A stretch of DNA of 54,598 bases from Roseovarius mucosus DSM 17069 (lineage in GTDB: Bacteria > Pseudomonadota > Alphaproteobacteria > Rhodobacterales > Rhodobacteraceae): the NCBI RefSeq assembly GCF_000768555.3, contig NZ_KN293976.1, positions 276,501 to 331,098 on the forward strand, in the 5' to 3' direction. Of the stretch, positions 16,158-24,911 are shown piece by piece. The notes under the pieces were generated by a model. It saw only the letters and a program-made list of their open reading frames with translations. It had not been told where the DNA came from and did no database searches. The translations under genes were made by a program, and so were the position numbers. The number at the start of each line of letters is the position of its first letter. Position 1 is the first letter of the stretch.

Positions 16158-16603
16158 TCATCGTCGAGGCGGCAGACCCAAGGCATCCAGAGGCCAGCGC
16201 GCTCTTGCGGGCGAGCCATGCGCTGATGGAGTCGCTCTTTCCGCCCGAGGATAACTTCTTTCTCGACATCGACGCGCTCTGCGCGCCTGATATCCGCTTC
16301 TTTGCCGCGCGCAGTGCGGCGCGGATCGTCGGCACCGGTGCGCTTGCGCTACGCGATGGATATGGCGAGGTGAAATCCATGTTCGTGGCCGAGGCGGCGC
16401 GGGGACAGGGCGTGGCAGACGCCCTGCTGCGCCAGATCGAGGACGAGGCGCGCGCGCACGCTTTGCCCTGCCTGCGTTTGGAAACCGGGAATTTATTACA
16501 CGCGGCCCACAAGCTCTATGCACGGCATGGTTTTGCAAGACGAGGCCCGTTCGGGGACTATCCCGACGCCCTCTCGTCCATCTTCATGGAAAAGCAGCTA
16601 TGA
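16154..16603 (+). CDS. GNAT-family N-acetyltransferase
   Basis: The 149-residue protein is a single GNAT domain. The acetyl-CoA loop is VAEAARGQGVADALLRQIEDEA (the RGQGVA form of R/Q-x-x-G-x-G/A). The strands before it (IVGTGALALRDGYGEVKSMFV) and the C-terminal LYARHGFARRGPF are typical. The substrate is unknown. The ATGA overlap with cobW shows it is translated from the same message, but this does not prove a part in B12 synthesis. It converges with the small gene at 16606. Confidence 0.85.
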   Translation: MIIVEAADPRHPEASALLRASHALMESLFPPEDNFFLDIDALCAPDIRFFAARSAARIVGTGALALRDGYGEVKSMFVAEAARGQGVADALLRQIEDEARAHALPCLRLETGNLLHAAHKLYARHGFARRGPFGDYPDALSSIFMEKQL

Positions 16604-16605
16604 GC

Positions 16606-16767
16606 CTATTTCGTGGCTTTCTCGGCCTTCGCCTTGAGGCGGGCAATCAGCTCTTCCTTCGAGGGGCGCTTGCCGAACGGGTTCTTGTCGGTGCCCGGCG
16701 CGTTATGCTCTTTGTGACGCGGGATCTTGCTGCCCTTTTTGGAGGCGCCCAATGCGTTGTAGTCCAT
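16606..16767 (-). CDS. Small conserved Lys-rich protein
   Basis: A 53-residue basic protein, MDYNALGASKKGSKIPRHKE followed by HNAPGTDKNPFGKRPSKEEL and a helical Lys/Ala-rich tail. It resembles a short hypothetical protein seen in other Rhodobacteraceae. ATG 16767 was chosen over an upstream in-frame codon at 16845 because the conserved part begins there. No motif indicates a function. It faces cobN across 92 bp that holds both promoters. Confidence 0.65.
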   Translation of the reverse strand: MDYNALGASKKGSKIPRHKEHNAPGTDKNPFGKRPSKEELIARLKAKAEKATK

Positions 16768-16859
16768 GGCTCTGCCCTTTCGGCGATACGCCCCGACAGG
16801 GGCAGCTGTGACGCTGCTCTTGCCGCAAATCGCAGCCCCGTTCAAGCTGGAACCGCCTG

Positions 16860-19800
16860 ATGCATCTGCTCGCCGCCACCCCCGGTGCCATCGAGGATGG
16901 CAAAGACCCCGTTGATCTGGGCCAGACGCCCGCCGATGTGATCGTTATCTCTGCCGCTGATACCGAACTGGCAGCGCTGAGCGAGGCGCGTGGCGAGTTG
17001 GAAGAGCCGCCCAGTCTGCGACTGGCAAACCTCAGCCATTTGCAACACCCGATGTCGGTCGATCTGCATCTTGATCAATGCGCCACGAAATCGCGACTGG
17101 TGATCGCGCGGGTTCTGGGCGGTGTAGGCTATTGGAAATACGGGGCCGAGCAATTTGCCGCGCGCCTGCATGAGGCGGGCGTGCCGCTGGCGCTCTTGCC
17201 CGGCGATGACAAGCCGGATGCGGAACTGCGCGGTCTGTCGACGGTCTCGGACGCGGATTACGATGCGCTTTGGGCCTATCTGGTCGAGGGCGGGCCAGAG
17301 AATGCGGCGAACTTCCTGCGCTATGCCCGCTCCGTGCTGGAGGGGGGCGAGAGCCCTGCCGCCGCCAGCCCGCTGTTGCGCGCGGGCGTCTATTGGCCGG
17401 GGGCCGGGGTCGCGGGCCTCAGCGCCGCGCAAGAGGTGTGGCAGGCGGATCAGCCCGTCGTGCCGGTGATCTTCTACCGCGCTTTGGTGCAGGGTGCGGG
17501 GCTGCACCCGATCAACCGTCTGGTGAAATCACTCTTACGGGCCGGGCTCAATCCGCTGCCGATCTTTGTCGCCTCGCTCAAGGACCCGGTATCGGTGGCA
17601 ACGCTGGAGCATCTGTTCGGCATTGCCCCCCCATCGGTCATCCTCAATTGCACCTCCTTTGCCGTCGGCTCGCCGCATGCGGGCGACGATAGCCCCGAGA
17701 ACCCGCTCTCCATGCCCGCCGCCAATGGTGCGCCGGTGTTTCAGGTGGTGCTTGCAGGCACATCGGAAGAGGTCTGGGCCAAGGGGCTGACCGGCCTTTC
17801 GGGGCGCGACATCGCGATGAATGTGGCCTTGCCCGAGGTAGATGGCCGCATCCTGAGCCGCGCCATCAGCTTCAAAGGCGAGGCGTTTTTCGACGAAGCC
17901 ACCGAATGCCCAATCGCCACTTATCGCGCGGTCGGCGACAGGGTGGATTTTGTCGCGCAATTGGCCGCGAATTGGGCCAAGCTGCGCCAGACGCCCGCGC
18001 CCACGCGACGGGTGGCACTCATCCTTGCCAATTACCCGAACAAGGATGGGCGTTTGGCCAATGGCGTGGGTCTCGATACGCCTTCGGCCACGGTCCATGC
18101 CCTGCGCCTGATGGCCGAGGCGGGCTATTCTGTGATCAATCCCCCCGAGGATAGCGATGCGTTGATGCGGGCGGTGATGGCGGGGCCGACCAACTGGCTG
18201 ACGGATCGCGCCAGCCGCGAGGGGGGCGAGAGGCTGTCGCTCGATACCTACCGCGAGCATTTTAACGCCCTGCCTTGGGATCTGCGCGAGGCGATGATTG
18301 CCCGCTGGGGTGCACCCGAAGACGATCCTTTCATCGTTGCAGAACTGCGCGACTCCGACGGCCCCGCCTTTGCCCTGTCGATCCTGACCTTCGGGCATAT
18401 CGTGGTCGGGCTGCAGCCCGCACGGGGCTATAACATCGACCCGACCGAGACCTATCATTCCCCCGATCTGGTGCCGCCGCACAATTACCTCGCCTTCTAT
18501 ATCTGGCTGCGCCATCATTTTGGTGCGCAGGCGATCGTGCATATGGGCAAGCATGGCAATCTGGAATGGCTGCCGGGCAAGGCGCTGGCACTCAGCGCCG
18601 AATGTTGGCCCGAGGCGGTGCTGGGGCCGATGCCGCATGTCTATCCGTTCATCGTCAACGATCCCGGCGAAGGCACGCAGGCCAAGCGGCGCGCGCAGGC
18701 GGTGATCATCGACCACCTGACCCCGCCCCTCACCCGCGCCGAGACATACGGTCCGCTGCGCGATCTGGAGGCGCTGGTAGACGAATACTATGAGGCCGCC
18801 GGAGTTGATCCGCGCCGCATCGCCCATCTGCGCCGCGAGATCCTGACGCTGAGTGCTGCCACCGGGCTCGACAAGGACGTGGGCATGTCGGGCACGGATG
18901 AGGCGGGCGATCTGGCGCGGCTCGATGCCTATCTCTGCGAGTTGAAAGAGGCGCAGATCCGCGACGGGCTGCATGTGTTCGGGCAGTCACCGACGGGTCG
19001 ATTGGAAGTCGATTTGGCTATCGCTCTGTCCCGTGTGCCGCGCGGGAACGGAAAGGGTGGCGATGCCTCGCTGATCCGGGCTCTGGCCCTGGACCACGGC
19101 CTGAGCATTGATCCGCTCGATTGCGACATGGCGGCCCCTGCGGCTGAAAAACCGCTGGCTTTGGCAGACCTCAGCGCCGATCCATGGCGCAGTAATGGTG
19201 ATACGGTCGAACGGTTGGAGCTGATGGCGCAGCGCCTCTTGGCGGGGGATGATCAAGAGGCCGGACCACATACTGCGGCGGTTCTGTCAGAGATTGCCAC
19301 GCGCATCCGCCCTGCCATTGCGGCCTGTGGGCCGGGCGAGGGCGCGGGGCTCTTGCGTGCGTTGGACGGACAGGCGATTGCTCCCGGACCCTCGGGCGCC
19401 CCCACGCGCGGGCGGCTCGATACCCTGCCAACGGGGCGCAATTTCTATAGCGTCGACAGCCGCGCCGTGCCCACACCGACCGCTTGGGCCTTGGGCTGGA
19501 AATCCGCCAACCTATTGATTGAAAAGCATCTGCAGACCCATGGTGATTGGCCACGCGCCCTGCTGATCACGGCGTGGGGCACGGCCAATATGCGCACCGG
19601 TGGCGATGACATTGCACAGGCGCTGGCGCTGATGGGGGTCAAGCCGACATGGGATGCCGCCAACCGTCGCGTGACCGGATTCGAAATTCTGCCTGAGGGC
19701 GTGCTGGGGCGGCCACGGGTGGATGTGACCCTGCGCATCTCTGGGTTTTTCCGCGATGCCTTTCCACAACTCATCGCGCTGTTCGACAGCGCGGCGCGGG

Positions 19801-20567
19801 CCGTGCAGGGGCTGGACGAGACCGAGGACAACAATCCCGCCGCCGCGAGAGCGCGGAGCGAGGGCGTTGCACCGCGTATTTATGGATCAAAACCGGGGGC
19901 TTATGGCGCGGGTCTGCAGGCGATGATCGACGAGCGGCTGTGGGCGGACAAGGCCGATCTGGCAGAGGCATACCTCACTTGGGGCAGCTATGCCTATGGT
20001 GCCAAGGAGGCGGGCACACCGGACCGCGCGGGCTTTGAAACGCGGCTGAAACAGACCGACGCCATCGTGCAGAATCAGGACAACCGTGAGCATGATCTGC
20101 TTGATTCTGATGACTATTATCAGTTCGAGGGGGGGGCTGCGGCGGCGGTCAGCACCTTGCAGGGGCGCGACCGGCCGGTTTACCACAATGACCATTCCCG
20201 CCCTGAACGGCCGGTGATCCGCACGCTCGAGGATGAGATCGGGCGGGTGGTGCGATCCCGCGTGGTCAATCCGAAATGGATCGAAGGGGTCAAGCGGCAC
20301 GGCTACAAGGGCGCGTTCGAGATTGCCGCGACGGTGGACTATCTCTTTGCTTTTGCAGCAACAACTGGCGCCGTGCGCGGGCATCACTTTGATCTGGTCG
20401 AGGCCGCGTTCCTAGAGGATGAGGACACGCGGGCCTTTATCGCGGCGCATAACCCCTCGGCCTTGCGCGAGTTGGCGGAGCGGCTGGCAGAGGCCATTGA
20501 CCGGGGGCTGTGGATGCCCCGCTCCAATTCCGCGCGGGCGCGGATTGATGCGGCGCGGGGACGGTAG
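16860..20567 (+). CDS. cobN: Aerobic cobaltochelatase subunit CobN
   Basis: The 1235-residue protein is the large subunit of CobNST, which uses ATP to insert Co2+ into hydrogenobyrinate a,c-diamide in the aerobic B12 pathway; it is homologous to magnesium chelatase BchH/ChlH. Characteristic segments include ANYPNKDGRLANGVGLDTP, the HMGKHGNLEWLPGKALALS block (about 560), GTANMRTGGDDIAQALALMG and the C-terminal DDYYQFEGG with DHSRPERPVIRTLEDEIGRVV. The length is close to other alphaproteobacterial CobN proteins. Start ATG 16860 gives a normal N-terminus, though the ribosome site is poor. cobS and cobT are not in this window. No riboswitch is visible in front of it. Confidence 0.97.
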   Translation: MHLLAATPGAIEDGKDPVDLGQTPADVIVISAADTELAALSEARGELEEPPSLRLANLSHLQHPMSVDLHLDQCATKSRLVIARVLGGVGYWKYGAEQFAARLHEAGVPLALLPGDDKPDAELRGLSTVSDADYDALWAYLVEGGPENAANFLRYARSVLEGGESPAAASPLLRAGVYWPGAGVAGLSAAQEVWQADQPVVPVIFYRALVQGAGLHPINRLVKSLLRAGLNPLPIFVASLKDPVSVATLEHLFGIAPPSVILNCTSFAVGSPHAGDDSPENPLSMPAANGAPVFQVVLAGTSEEVWAKGLTGLSGRDIAMNVALPEVDGRILSRAISFKGEAFFDEATECPIATYRAVGDRVDFVAQLAANWAKLRQTPAPTRRVALILANYPNKDGRLANGVGLDTPSATVHALRLMAEAGYSVINPPEDSDALMRAVMAGPTNWLTDRASREGGERLSLDTYREHFNALPWDLREAMIARWGAPEDDPFIVAELRDSDGPAFALSILTFGHIVVGLQPARGYNIDPTETYHSPDLVPPHNYLAFYIWLRHHFGAQAIVHMGKHGNLEWLPGKALALSAECWPEAVLGPMPHVYPFIVNDPGEGTQAKRRAQAVIIDHLTPPLTRAETYGPLRDLEALVDEYYEAAGVDPRRIAHLRREILTLSAATGLDKDVGMSGTDEAGDLARLDAYLCELKEAQIRDGLHVFGQSPTGRLEVDLAIALSRVPRGNGKGGDASLIRALALDHGLSIDPLDCDMAAPAAEKPLALADLSADPWRSNGDTVERLELMAQRLLAGDDQEAGPHTAAVLSEIATRIRPAIAACGPGEGAGLLRALDGQAIAPGPSGAPTRGRLDTLPTGRNFYSVDSRAVPTPTAWALGWKSANLLIEKHLQTHGDWPRALLITAWGTANMRTGGDDIAQALALMGVKPTWDAANRRVTGFEILPEGVLGRPRVDVTLRISGFFRDAFPQLIALFDSAARAVQGLDETEDNNPAAARARSEGVAPRIYGSKPGAYGAGLQAMIDERLWADKADLAEAYLTWGSYAYGAKEAGTPDRAGFETRLKQTDAIVQNQDNREHDLLDSDDYYQFEGGAAAAVSTLQGRDRPVYHNDHSRPERPVIRTLEDEIGRVVRSRVVNPKWIEGVKRHGYKGAFEIAATVDYLFAFAATTGAVRGHHFDLVEAAFLEDEDTRAFIAAHNPSALRELAERLAEAIDRGLWMPRSNSARARIDAARGR

Positions 20568-20593
20568 AGCGCTGAAAACAGAGGGAAATCCGC

Positions 20594-20626
20594 GTCGGTA
20601 TCGTGTCGGTATTACGTCGGTATATC
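20594..20626 (+). repeat. Three 11-bp tandem units at the cobN / RNase gene junction
   Basis: GTCGGTAT occurs at 20594, 20605 and 20616, exactly 11 bp apart (units GTCGGTATCGT, GTCGGTATTAC, GTCGGTATATC). It lies after the cobN stop and includes the last codons and the stop of the minus-strand NYN gene. One helical-turn spacing could be a repeated protein site, or simple slippage. Confidence 0.5.
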
Positions 20627-21205
20627 CATGCCTTCGAACCAGAGCGCCCCGTCGCGATAGCCCCCCCGGATCAGACGCCCCGACTGTTTGACTTCGGGAT
20701 AGTCAGCGGCCCAATCGCGGTAGCGGTCATTGGTGACGATGGGCGCGCCCACGTCGCGCGCGACAGTCAGAAGGTAGCGATCGGCAACGGTGCCCTTGGG
20801 CACGACCATCACCCAATCCTCGGCCAGCCCCAGATAGCCAGCCATGGCATCATCATGTTTGTATTTTCCGGTCAGCAGATAGCCCGCATTGGCATCAAAC
20901 ACGACCCCCGGCGCAAAGCCGATGCGACGCAGCTGCCCGATGACCTCGCGCAGCGTTTCGATCCTCGGGGTGTTGTCGCGCCAATACATGACGTTGGAGC
21001 CATCGATCAGGATGCGGTTCGGCTCTGGCACAGGTTCGGGCGCGGCCGGGGCCGTGATCCGCAGAAAAAGGGCGCGCCAAAGCAGGATCAACGCCGCGAT
21101 GGTGCAAGGCCCCGCCAGCAGGATCAGATCGCCATAGCCGGGCAGCAGAAGTGCCACGGCAGCGCCAATGAGGGAAAGGGCAACGAGGAGAACCGGGACA
21201 ACCAT
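20612..21205 (-). CDS. Membrane-anchored NYN/PIN-type ribonuclease (Zc3h12a-like)
   Basis: The 197-residue protein has two N-terminal membrane helices (about 2-20 and 25-50) and a short Pro/Glu linker. The cytoplasmic domain has the NYN/Zc3h12a-like pattern: RILIDGSNVMYW with the first acidic residue, VVFDANAGYLL, KYKHDDAMAGYLG, and the C-terminal IVTNDRYRDWAADYP. The conserved Asp residues fit the Mg2+-dependent PIN-fold RNase site. The target RNA is unknown. Membrane anchoring is unusual but clear from the sequence. It converges with cobN (44 bp) and diverges from the three-gene cassette across 232 bp. Confidence 0.8.
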   Translation of the reverse strand: MVVPVLLVALSLIGAAVALLLPGYGDLILLAGPCTIAALILLWRALFLRITAPAAPEPVPEPNRILIDGSNVMYWRDNTPRIETLREVIGQLRRIGFAPGVVFDANAGYLLTGKYKHDDAMAGYLGLAEDWVMVVPKGTVADRYLLTVARDVGAPIVTNDRYRDWAADYPEVKQSGRLIRGGYRDGALWFEGMDIPT

Positions 21206-21221
21206 GAGAGGTGTTTAGCGC

Positions 21222-21255
21222 GGGGGATGCGGAGGGGGAAGTGGGGGAGTTGGGG
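21222..21255 (+). other. Four-run G-quadruplex motif
   Basis: Four runs of four or five G (21222-21226, 21234-21238, 21243-21247, 21252-21255) with loops of 7, 4 and 4 bases fit the G-quadruplex pattern. It is on the template strand, just upstream of the NYN RNase start at 21205, inside the divergent promoter region (21206-21437). No clear promoter boxes were recognised there. Confidence 0.5.
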
Positions 21256-21437
21256 TGCTATTCGAGAGGGCTTCACCGGGAAAGCGGAGATTGGGGGAGG
21301 GAATGGTTGGAGAGGGGATTACCGGGATTTTGATGATGACGGCTGTAAACAGCACTACCCACACCACTCTTGCTTGGGGCGGACTTATTGCCACGGCTTC
21401 AACCTCAGGGTAGCGTACGCAGGCTTTACCTTGCAGA

Positions 21438-21947
21438 ATGAGTGTGTTGATATATATGGCAACGCTGACTGAGCTTTGTGATTCGGGTGCTCTAGATACC
21501 ATTGATCCGTTGGAGCCTGACGAGCTACCGTGGAGAACGCTATATGGGACTATGGAATTTCTTACATGGCTTGATCAGGTTTTGCCGAATTTGGAGCACA
21601 ACCCAATGTATGCGAAGCTCACGCCACTTGAGCAGGTTTCTGCGTTGTTCGCAGAATACGTGTCTGGCGATGATTTTTTCTCCGACCGTCGGTTCAAGAA
21701 ACTTAGCTGGACGCCAGATAGATACGTTTGGGAACTCAAGACAGATGATGTCCGTATCTTTGGTTGGGCACCCAAAAAAGATGCGTTCATTTGTTGTTTT
21801 GGCGATGCCAAGGATAGAATAGTGATCGAGAACAGTTATGGGCGTTACATAGCGCAGACAGTTTATGTGCGTGATCACATTGAACTAAATGAGCCGAAAT
21901 GCTTGACGGGAGGGAGCTACAAAGATGTCATATCAAATAAAAATTGA
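21438..21947 (+). CDS. Possible RelE/HigB-like toxin of a three-gene cassette
   Basis: The protein has up to 169 residues; an ATG at 21456 is an equally possible start and neither has a good ribosome site. The N-terminal half is acidic and helical. The second half has a beta-type pattern (YVWELKTDDVRIFGWAPKKD, AFICCFGDAKDRIVI) reminiscent of the W-E-L-x(4)-R-I-F core of RelE/HigB-like proteins. It ends with YGRYIAQTVYVRDHIEL. It overlaps the XRE-type gene by 23 bp, the toxin-first order of higBA-like pairs. The base composition is distinctly more AT-rich than the neighbours, suggesting transfer. Toxin activity is inferred, not shown. Confidence 0.55.
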   Translation: MSVLIYMATLTELCDSGALDTIDPLEPDELPWRTLYGTMEFLTWLDQVLPNLEHNPMYAKLTPLEQVSALFAEYVSGDDFFSDRRFKKLSWTPDRYVWELKTDDVRIFGWAPKKDAFICCFGDAKDRIVIENSYGRYIAQTVYVRDHIELNEPKCLTGGSYKDVISNKN

Positions 21948-22305
21948 TCCGAAGTCACGGAAGGCGGCTCGCTTTATTTCGCTTCTTCAGAAGAAGGTTC
22001 AGAAAGCCTTCGTCGCGACGGGCAAAACCCAGCAAGAAGTCGCGACGATCCTGGGAGTTGATCGTTCTGTTATTAATAGGCGATTGACTGGTAGTGCTAA
22101 TCTTACGGCTCGGTCCATTGCCGAATTTGCGTACGCGTTCGACAAAGACATTTACATTGAGTTTGTTGATCGTCCTCGCGTCGGCCCGTCCAACGTTACA
22201 AGGTCTGCCGACCACGTACTTAGATTGCCGGAGCAATATAGGGTTCATACCAGCGGGACAATTAGCCCTGTATCGGAATTTAATCTTGAAAAGATCGCTT
22301 CATGA
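21925..22305 (+). CDS. XRE-type helix-turn-helix protein, probable antitoxin or regulator
   Basis: The 126-residue protein has a helix-turn-helix at about residues 33-70: TGKTQQEVATILGVDRSVIN, followed by RRLTGSANLTARSIAEFAYAF. The N-terminus is basic and helical, and the tail has no recognised motif. It starts inside the upstream toxin-like gene and its stop overlaps the next start as ATGA, so all three genes are translationally coupled. In higBA-like systems the XRE partner neutralises the toxin and represses the operon; that role fits but is inferred. The ribosome site is GGGAGG, about nine bases before the ATG. Confidence 0.75.
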   Translation: MSYQIKIDPKSRKAARFISLLQKKVQKAFVATGKTQQEVATILGVDRSVINRRLTGSANLTARSIAEFAYAFDKDIYIEFVDRPRVGPSNVTRSADHVLRLPEQYRVHTSGTISPVSEFNLEKIAS

Positions 22306-22793
22306 CGGACCACGCCTATGGAATCACGATGTTTTGTGATGACATTAGACATGAAGTTAATGGGAAGTTAACTTTAGTCGGCTGTTATTCTTCAGAACTA
22401 AACTTCACCGGCCCGCCTCCGGGAGTGTTGCCGACTTTTGCTGCGCTAGTACATCTTCGGTTCCCTCAGGAAACCACGTTCGAGACGTTGGATCTAAGCG
22501 TCATAAAAGTTGAAGAAGAAGAAACATTGCAGATATTTTCGTCACAGACAAAAGTCTCCCAAGACGCATTCCTCGATAAATCTGACGCTAAAGAGGATAA
22601 TCAAAGTGACAAGATATTATCCGTCGTCGTGCCAATACAGTGGGCAGCCCTAGTGTTTTCAGGTCCCGCGTTACTCAGAGTGCGTGCGAAGTTGGACTCC
22701 GGCGTGGAAGTGCGCGCAGGATCACTTGTCATCAACTTTCCGACAGAAAACAGCGAAGAGCAGCTGACTTCTCCTAAAACAGCGTCCACCTAA
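22302..22793 (+). CDS. Conserved protein of unknown function, DUF6941-like
   Basis: The 163-residue soluble protein opens with ITMFCDDIRHEVNGKLTLVG followed by CYSSEL, the hallmark start of a family that I believe is catalogued as DUF6941. The central part is a beta-rich domain (FAALVHLRFP, SVVVPIQWAALVFSGPALL, VRAGSLVI) like a small sandwich fold, ending in an acidic/Ser-rich tail. No catalytic motif is visible. Coupling through ATGA to the XRE gene makes it part of the cassette. The AT-rich composition matches the two genes before it. 140 bp of non-coding DNA separate it from hslU. Confidence 0.6.
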   Translation: MTDHAYGITMFCDDIRHEVNGKLTLVGCYSSELNFTGPPPGVLPTFAALVHLRFPQETTFETLDLSVIKVEEEETLQIFSSQTKVSQDAFLDKSDAKEDNQSDKILSVVVPIQWAALVFSGPALLRVRAKLDSGVEVRAGSLVINFPTENSEEQLTSPKTAST

Positions 22794-22932
22794 CATTCTC
22801 GAACACACCTCGCCACGCCTGATTCGGCAGACTGCGTTTGTGGCTCTCTGAACGTGCTACAGGCTGAGCCGACAAATGAATGCCGTCTTTGGAACTGCGC
22901 GGGCCTTGTGTCCGAGATAACAACACCCCCCC

Positions 22933-24240
22933 CTACAAAACATACCTCGACAAATCCGCGGACCGCATCAATTCCCCCAAATTCGCCTCAACGAAGCCTG
23001 CATCGACCGTCACCGTCTCACCCGCGCGGTCGGGGGCGGTGAAGGAGAGTTCCTCGAACACCCGCTCCATGACGGTGTAGAGCCGCCGCGCGCCGATGTT
23101 TTCGACCGATTGATTGACCTCTGCCGCGATATGGGCGAGGGCGGCGATGCCATCCTCAGTAAATCTGACCGTCACCTCTTCGGTGCCCATGAGGGCGGTG
23201 TATTGCAGGGTGAGGGCGTTGTCGGTCTCGGTCAGGATGCGGACGAAATCACCTTCGGTCAGCGCGCGCAGTTCGACCCGGATGGGCAGGCGGCCTTGCA
23301 ATTCGGGCAGAAGATCCGAGGGTTTGGCGATGTGAAACGCCCCCGAGGCGATGAAGAGGATATGGTCGGTCTTGACCGGGCCGTATTTGGTGCTGACGGT
23401 CGTGCCCTCGATCAGCGGCAGCAGGTCACGCTGCACGCCTTCGCGGCTGACATCGGCACCGCGCGCGTCCGAACGGGCGCAGACCTTGTCGATCTCGTCG
23501 AGGAAAACGATGCCGTTCTGTTCGACCGCCTCGAGCGCGGTGCGGTGGACGGTTTCGTCATCAAGGAGCTTGTCGGCCTCTTCGCCAATCAGAAGCGCAT
23601 AGCTGTCGGCGACGCTGACACGCTTGGTCGTGGTGCGCTGGCCGAACGCCTTGCCGAAGAGGTCGCCAAGGTTCATCATCCCCATCTGGCCGCTGGGCTG
23701 GCCGGGAATATCCATCATGCCCATGGGGTTGGAGGTATCGGCCACCTCAATGTCGATCATGGTATCGTTCAGGAGGCCATCGCGCAGCTTCTTGCGGAAC
23801 ATGTCGCGGGTGGCCGGGCGGGCATCCTCGCCCGCGATGGCGGTGATCACGCGTTCCTCAGCGGCCTGTTCGGCGCGGGTCTTGACGTCTTCGCGCATCC
23901 AGTCGCGGGTCTGGGCGATGGCGCTGTCCAGAAGATCGCGGATGATCTGTTCGACATCGCGGCCGACATAGCCCACCTCGGTGAATTTGGTCGCCTCGAC
24001 CTTGATGAACGGGGCGCGGGCGAGTTTGGCAAGGCGTCTGCTGATCTCGGTCTTGCCGACGCCGGTAGGCCCGATCATCAGGATGTTCTTGGGGTAAACC
24101 TCGTCGCGCAGGTCAGGGCCAAGCTGTTTGCGCCGCCAGCGGTTGCGCAGGGCGACGGCGACGGCGCGCTTGGCGTCGCGCTGGCCGATGATGTAGCGGT
24201 CAAGCTCCGAGACGATCTCGCGCGGGGTCAGGTCGGTCAT
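22933..24240 (-). CDS. hslU: ATP-dependent protease ATPase subunit HslU
   Basis: The 435-residue AAA+ unfoldase feeds substrates into the HslV peptidase. It begins [20 protein letters not shown], with Walker A GPTGVGKT at 57-64, the pore segment following [14 protein letters not shown], an inserted I-domain (about 110-230), Walker [10 protein letters not shown], and a C-terminus ending LSRYVL, which inserts into HslV pockets to activate it. The length agrees with the family (about 435-445). The ATG overlaps the hslV stop by four bases, so the pair is coupled. Confidence 0.98.
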   Translation of the reverse strand: MTDLTPREIVSELDRYIIGQRDAKRAVAVALRNRWRRKQLGPDLRDEVYPKNILMIGPTGVGKTEISRRLAKLARAPFIKVEATKFTEVGYVGRDVEQIIRDLLDSAIAQTRDWMREDVKTRAEQAAEERVITAIAGEDARPATRDMFRKKLRDGLLNDTMIDIEVADTSNPMGMMDIPGQPSGQMGMMNLGDLFGKAFGQRTTTKRVSVADSYALLIGEEADKLLDDETVHRTALEAVEQNGIVFLDEIDKVCARSDARGADVSREGVQRDLLPLIEGTTVSTKYGPVKTDHILFIASGAFHIAKPSDLLPELQGRLPIRVELRALTEGDFVRILTETDNALTLQYTALMGTEEVTVRFTEDGIAALAHIAAEVNQSVENIGARRLYTVMERVFEELSFTAPDRAGETVTVDAGFVEANLGELMRSADLSRYVL

Positions 24241-24797
24241 TTGGAAATCCTTTCCACCGTCAGCTTGCCATTGGTGTAGACACAGATATCGGCAGCGATG
24301 GCCATGGCACGGCGGGCGATATCCTCGGCACTCAGGTCGGGGTTCTCGGCAAGGCCACGCGCCGCGGCAAGCGCATAGTTGCCGCCCGAGCCGATAGCGG
24401 CCACGTCATGCTCGGGCTCGAGCACGTCGCCTGCGCCGGTGATGACATAGAGCTGATCGCCATCGGTGACGATCAGCATCGCCTCGAGCTTTTGCAGGTA
24501 TTTGTCGGTGCGCCAATCCTTGGCCAATTCCACGCAGGCGCGTTGCAATTGGCCCGGCGTCGCCTCGAGCTTGGTTTCCAGCCGTTCGAGCAGCGTAAAG
24601 GCATCCGCGGTGGACCCGGCAAAGCCCGCCACAACCGGATGACCGCCGGGCGAGAGGCGGCGCACTTTGCGGGCGGTGCCCTTGATCACGGTCTGGCCAA
24701 GGCTGACCTGACCATCCCCTGCAACGACAACCTCGCCGCCCCTGCGCACGCCAATGATCGTGGTGCCGTGCCAACCGGGAAACTTGCTCTCGGACAT
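24237..24797 (-). CDS. hslV: ATP-dependent protease peptidase subunit HslV
   Basis: The 186-residue proteasome-type threonine peptidase forms the core of HslVU. The mature enzyme should begin at Thr12 ([20 protein letters not shown]), after an 11-residue propeptide longer than the single Met removed in E. coli. The GTARKVRRL segment and the [14 protein letters not shown] helix are typical. It is the first gene of the hslVU operon and diverges from the glycosyltransferase-like gene at 24912. Confidence 0.98.
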   Translation of the reverse strand: MSESKFPGWHGTTIIGVRRGGEVVVAGDGQVSLGQTVIKGTARKVRRLSPGGHPVVAGFAGSTADAFTLLERLETKLEATPGQLQRACVELAKDWRTDKYLQKLEAMLIVTDGDQLYVITGAGDVLEPEHDVAAIGSGGNYALAAARGLAENPDLSAEDIARRAMAIAADICVYTNGKLTVERISK

Positions 24798-24841
24798 ATG
24801 ATATTCCTTCCGTTTCGCGGCCCTATATGACTGTCGCGCCC

Positions 24842-24871
24842 AATGTTTACAACCTTTGCCCCGCTTTCAAG
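24842..24871 (-). promoter_or_regulatory. Possible RpoH-type promoter of hslVU
   Basis: On the minus strand CTTGAAAG at 24871-24864 is followed after about 17 bases by an AT-rich AAACAT. hslVU is a heat-shock operon in many proteobacteria and CTTGAAA is the RpoH -35 core. The -10 part is weak, so this is tentative. A second TTGTAA / CATATA pair lies nearer the gene. Confidence 0.3.
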
Positions 24872-24911
24872 CCGCTTGAGCAAAGGAGTCTTGTGGATTA
24901 GGTCTTAAGCC

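Noticed and set aside
17535..18974. A 479-codon minus-strand frame opposite cobN
   Set aside because: It has no recognisable domain and lies wholly within cobN, whose motifs are unmistakable.
24237..24797. Long N-terminal propeptide of HslV as a novelty
   Set aside because: Propeptides of this size before the catalytic Thr-Thr are ordinary in alphaproteobacterial HslV.
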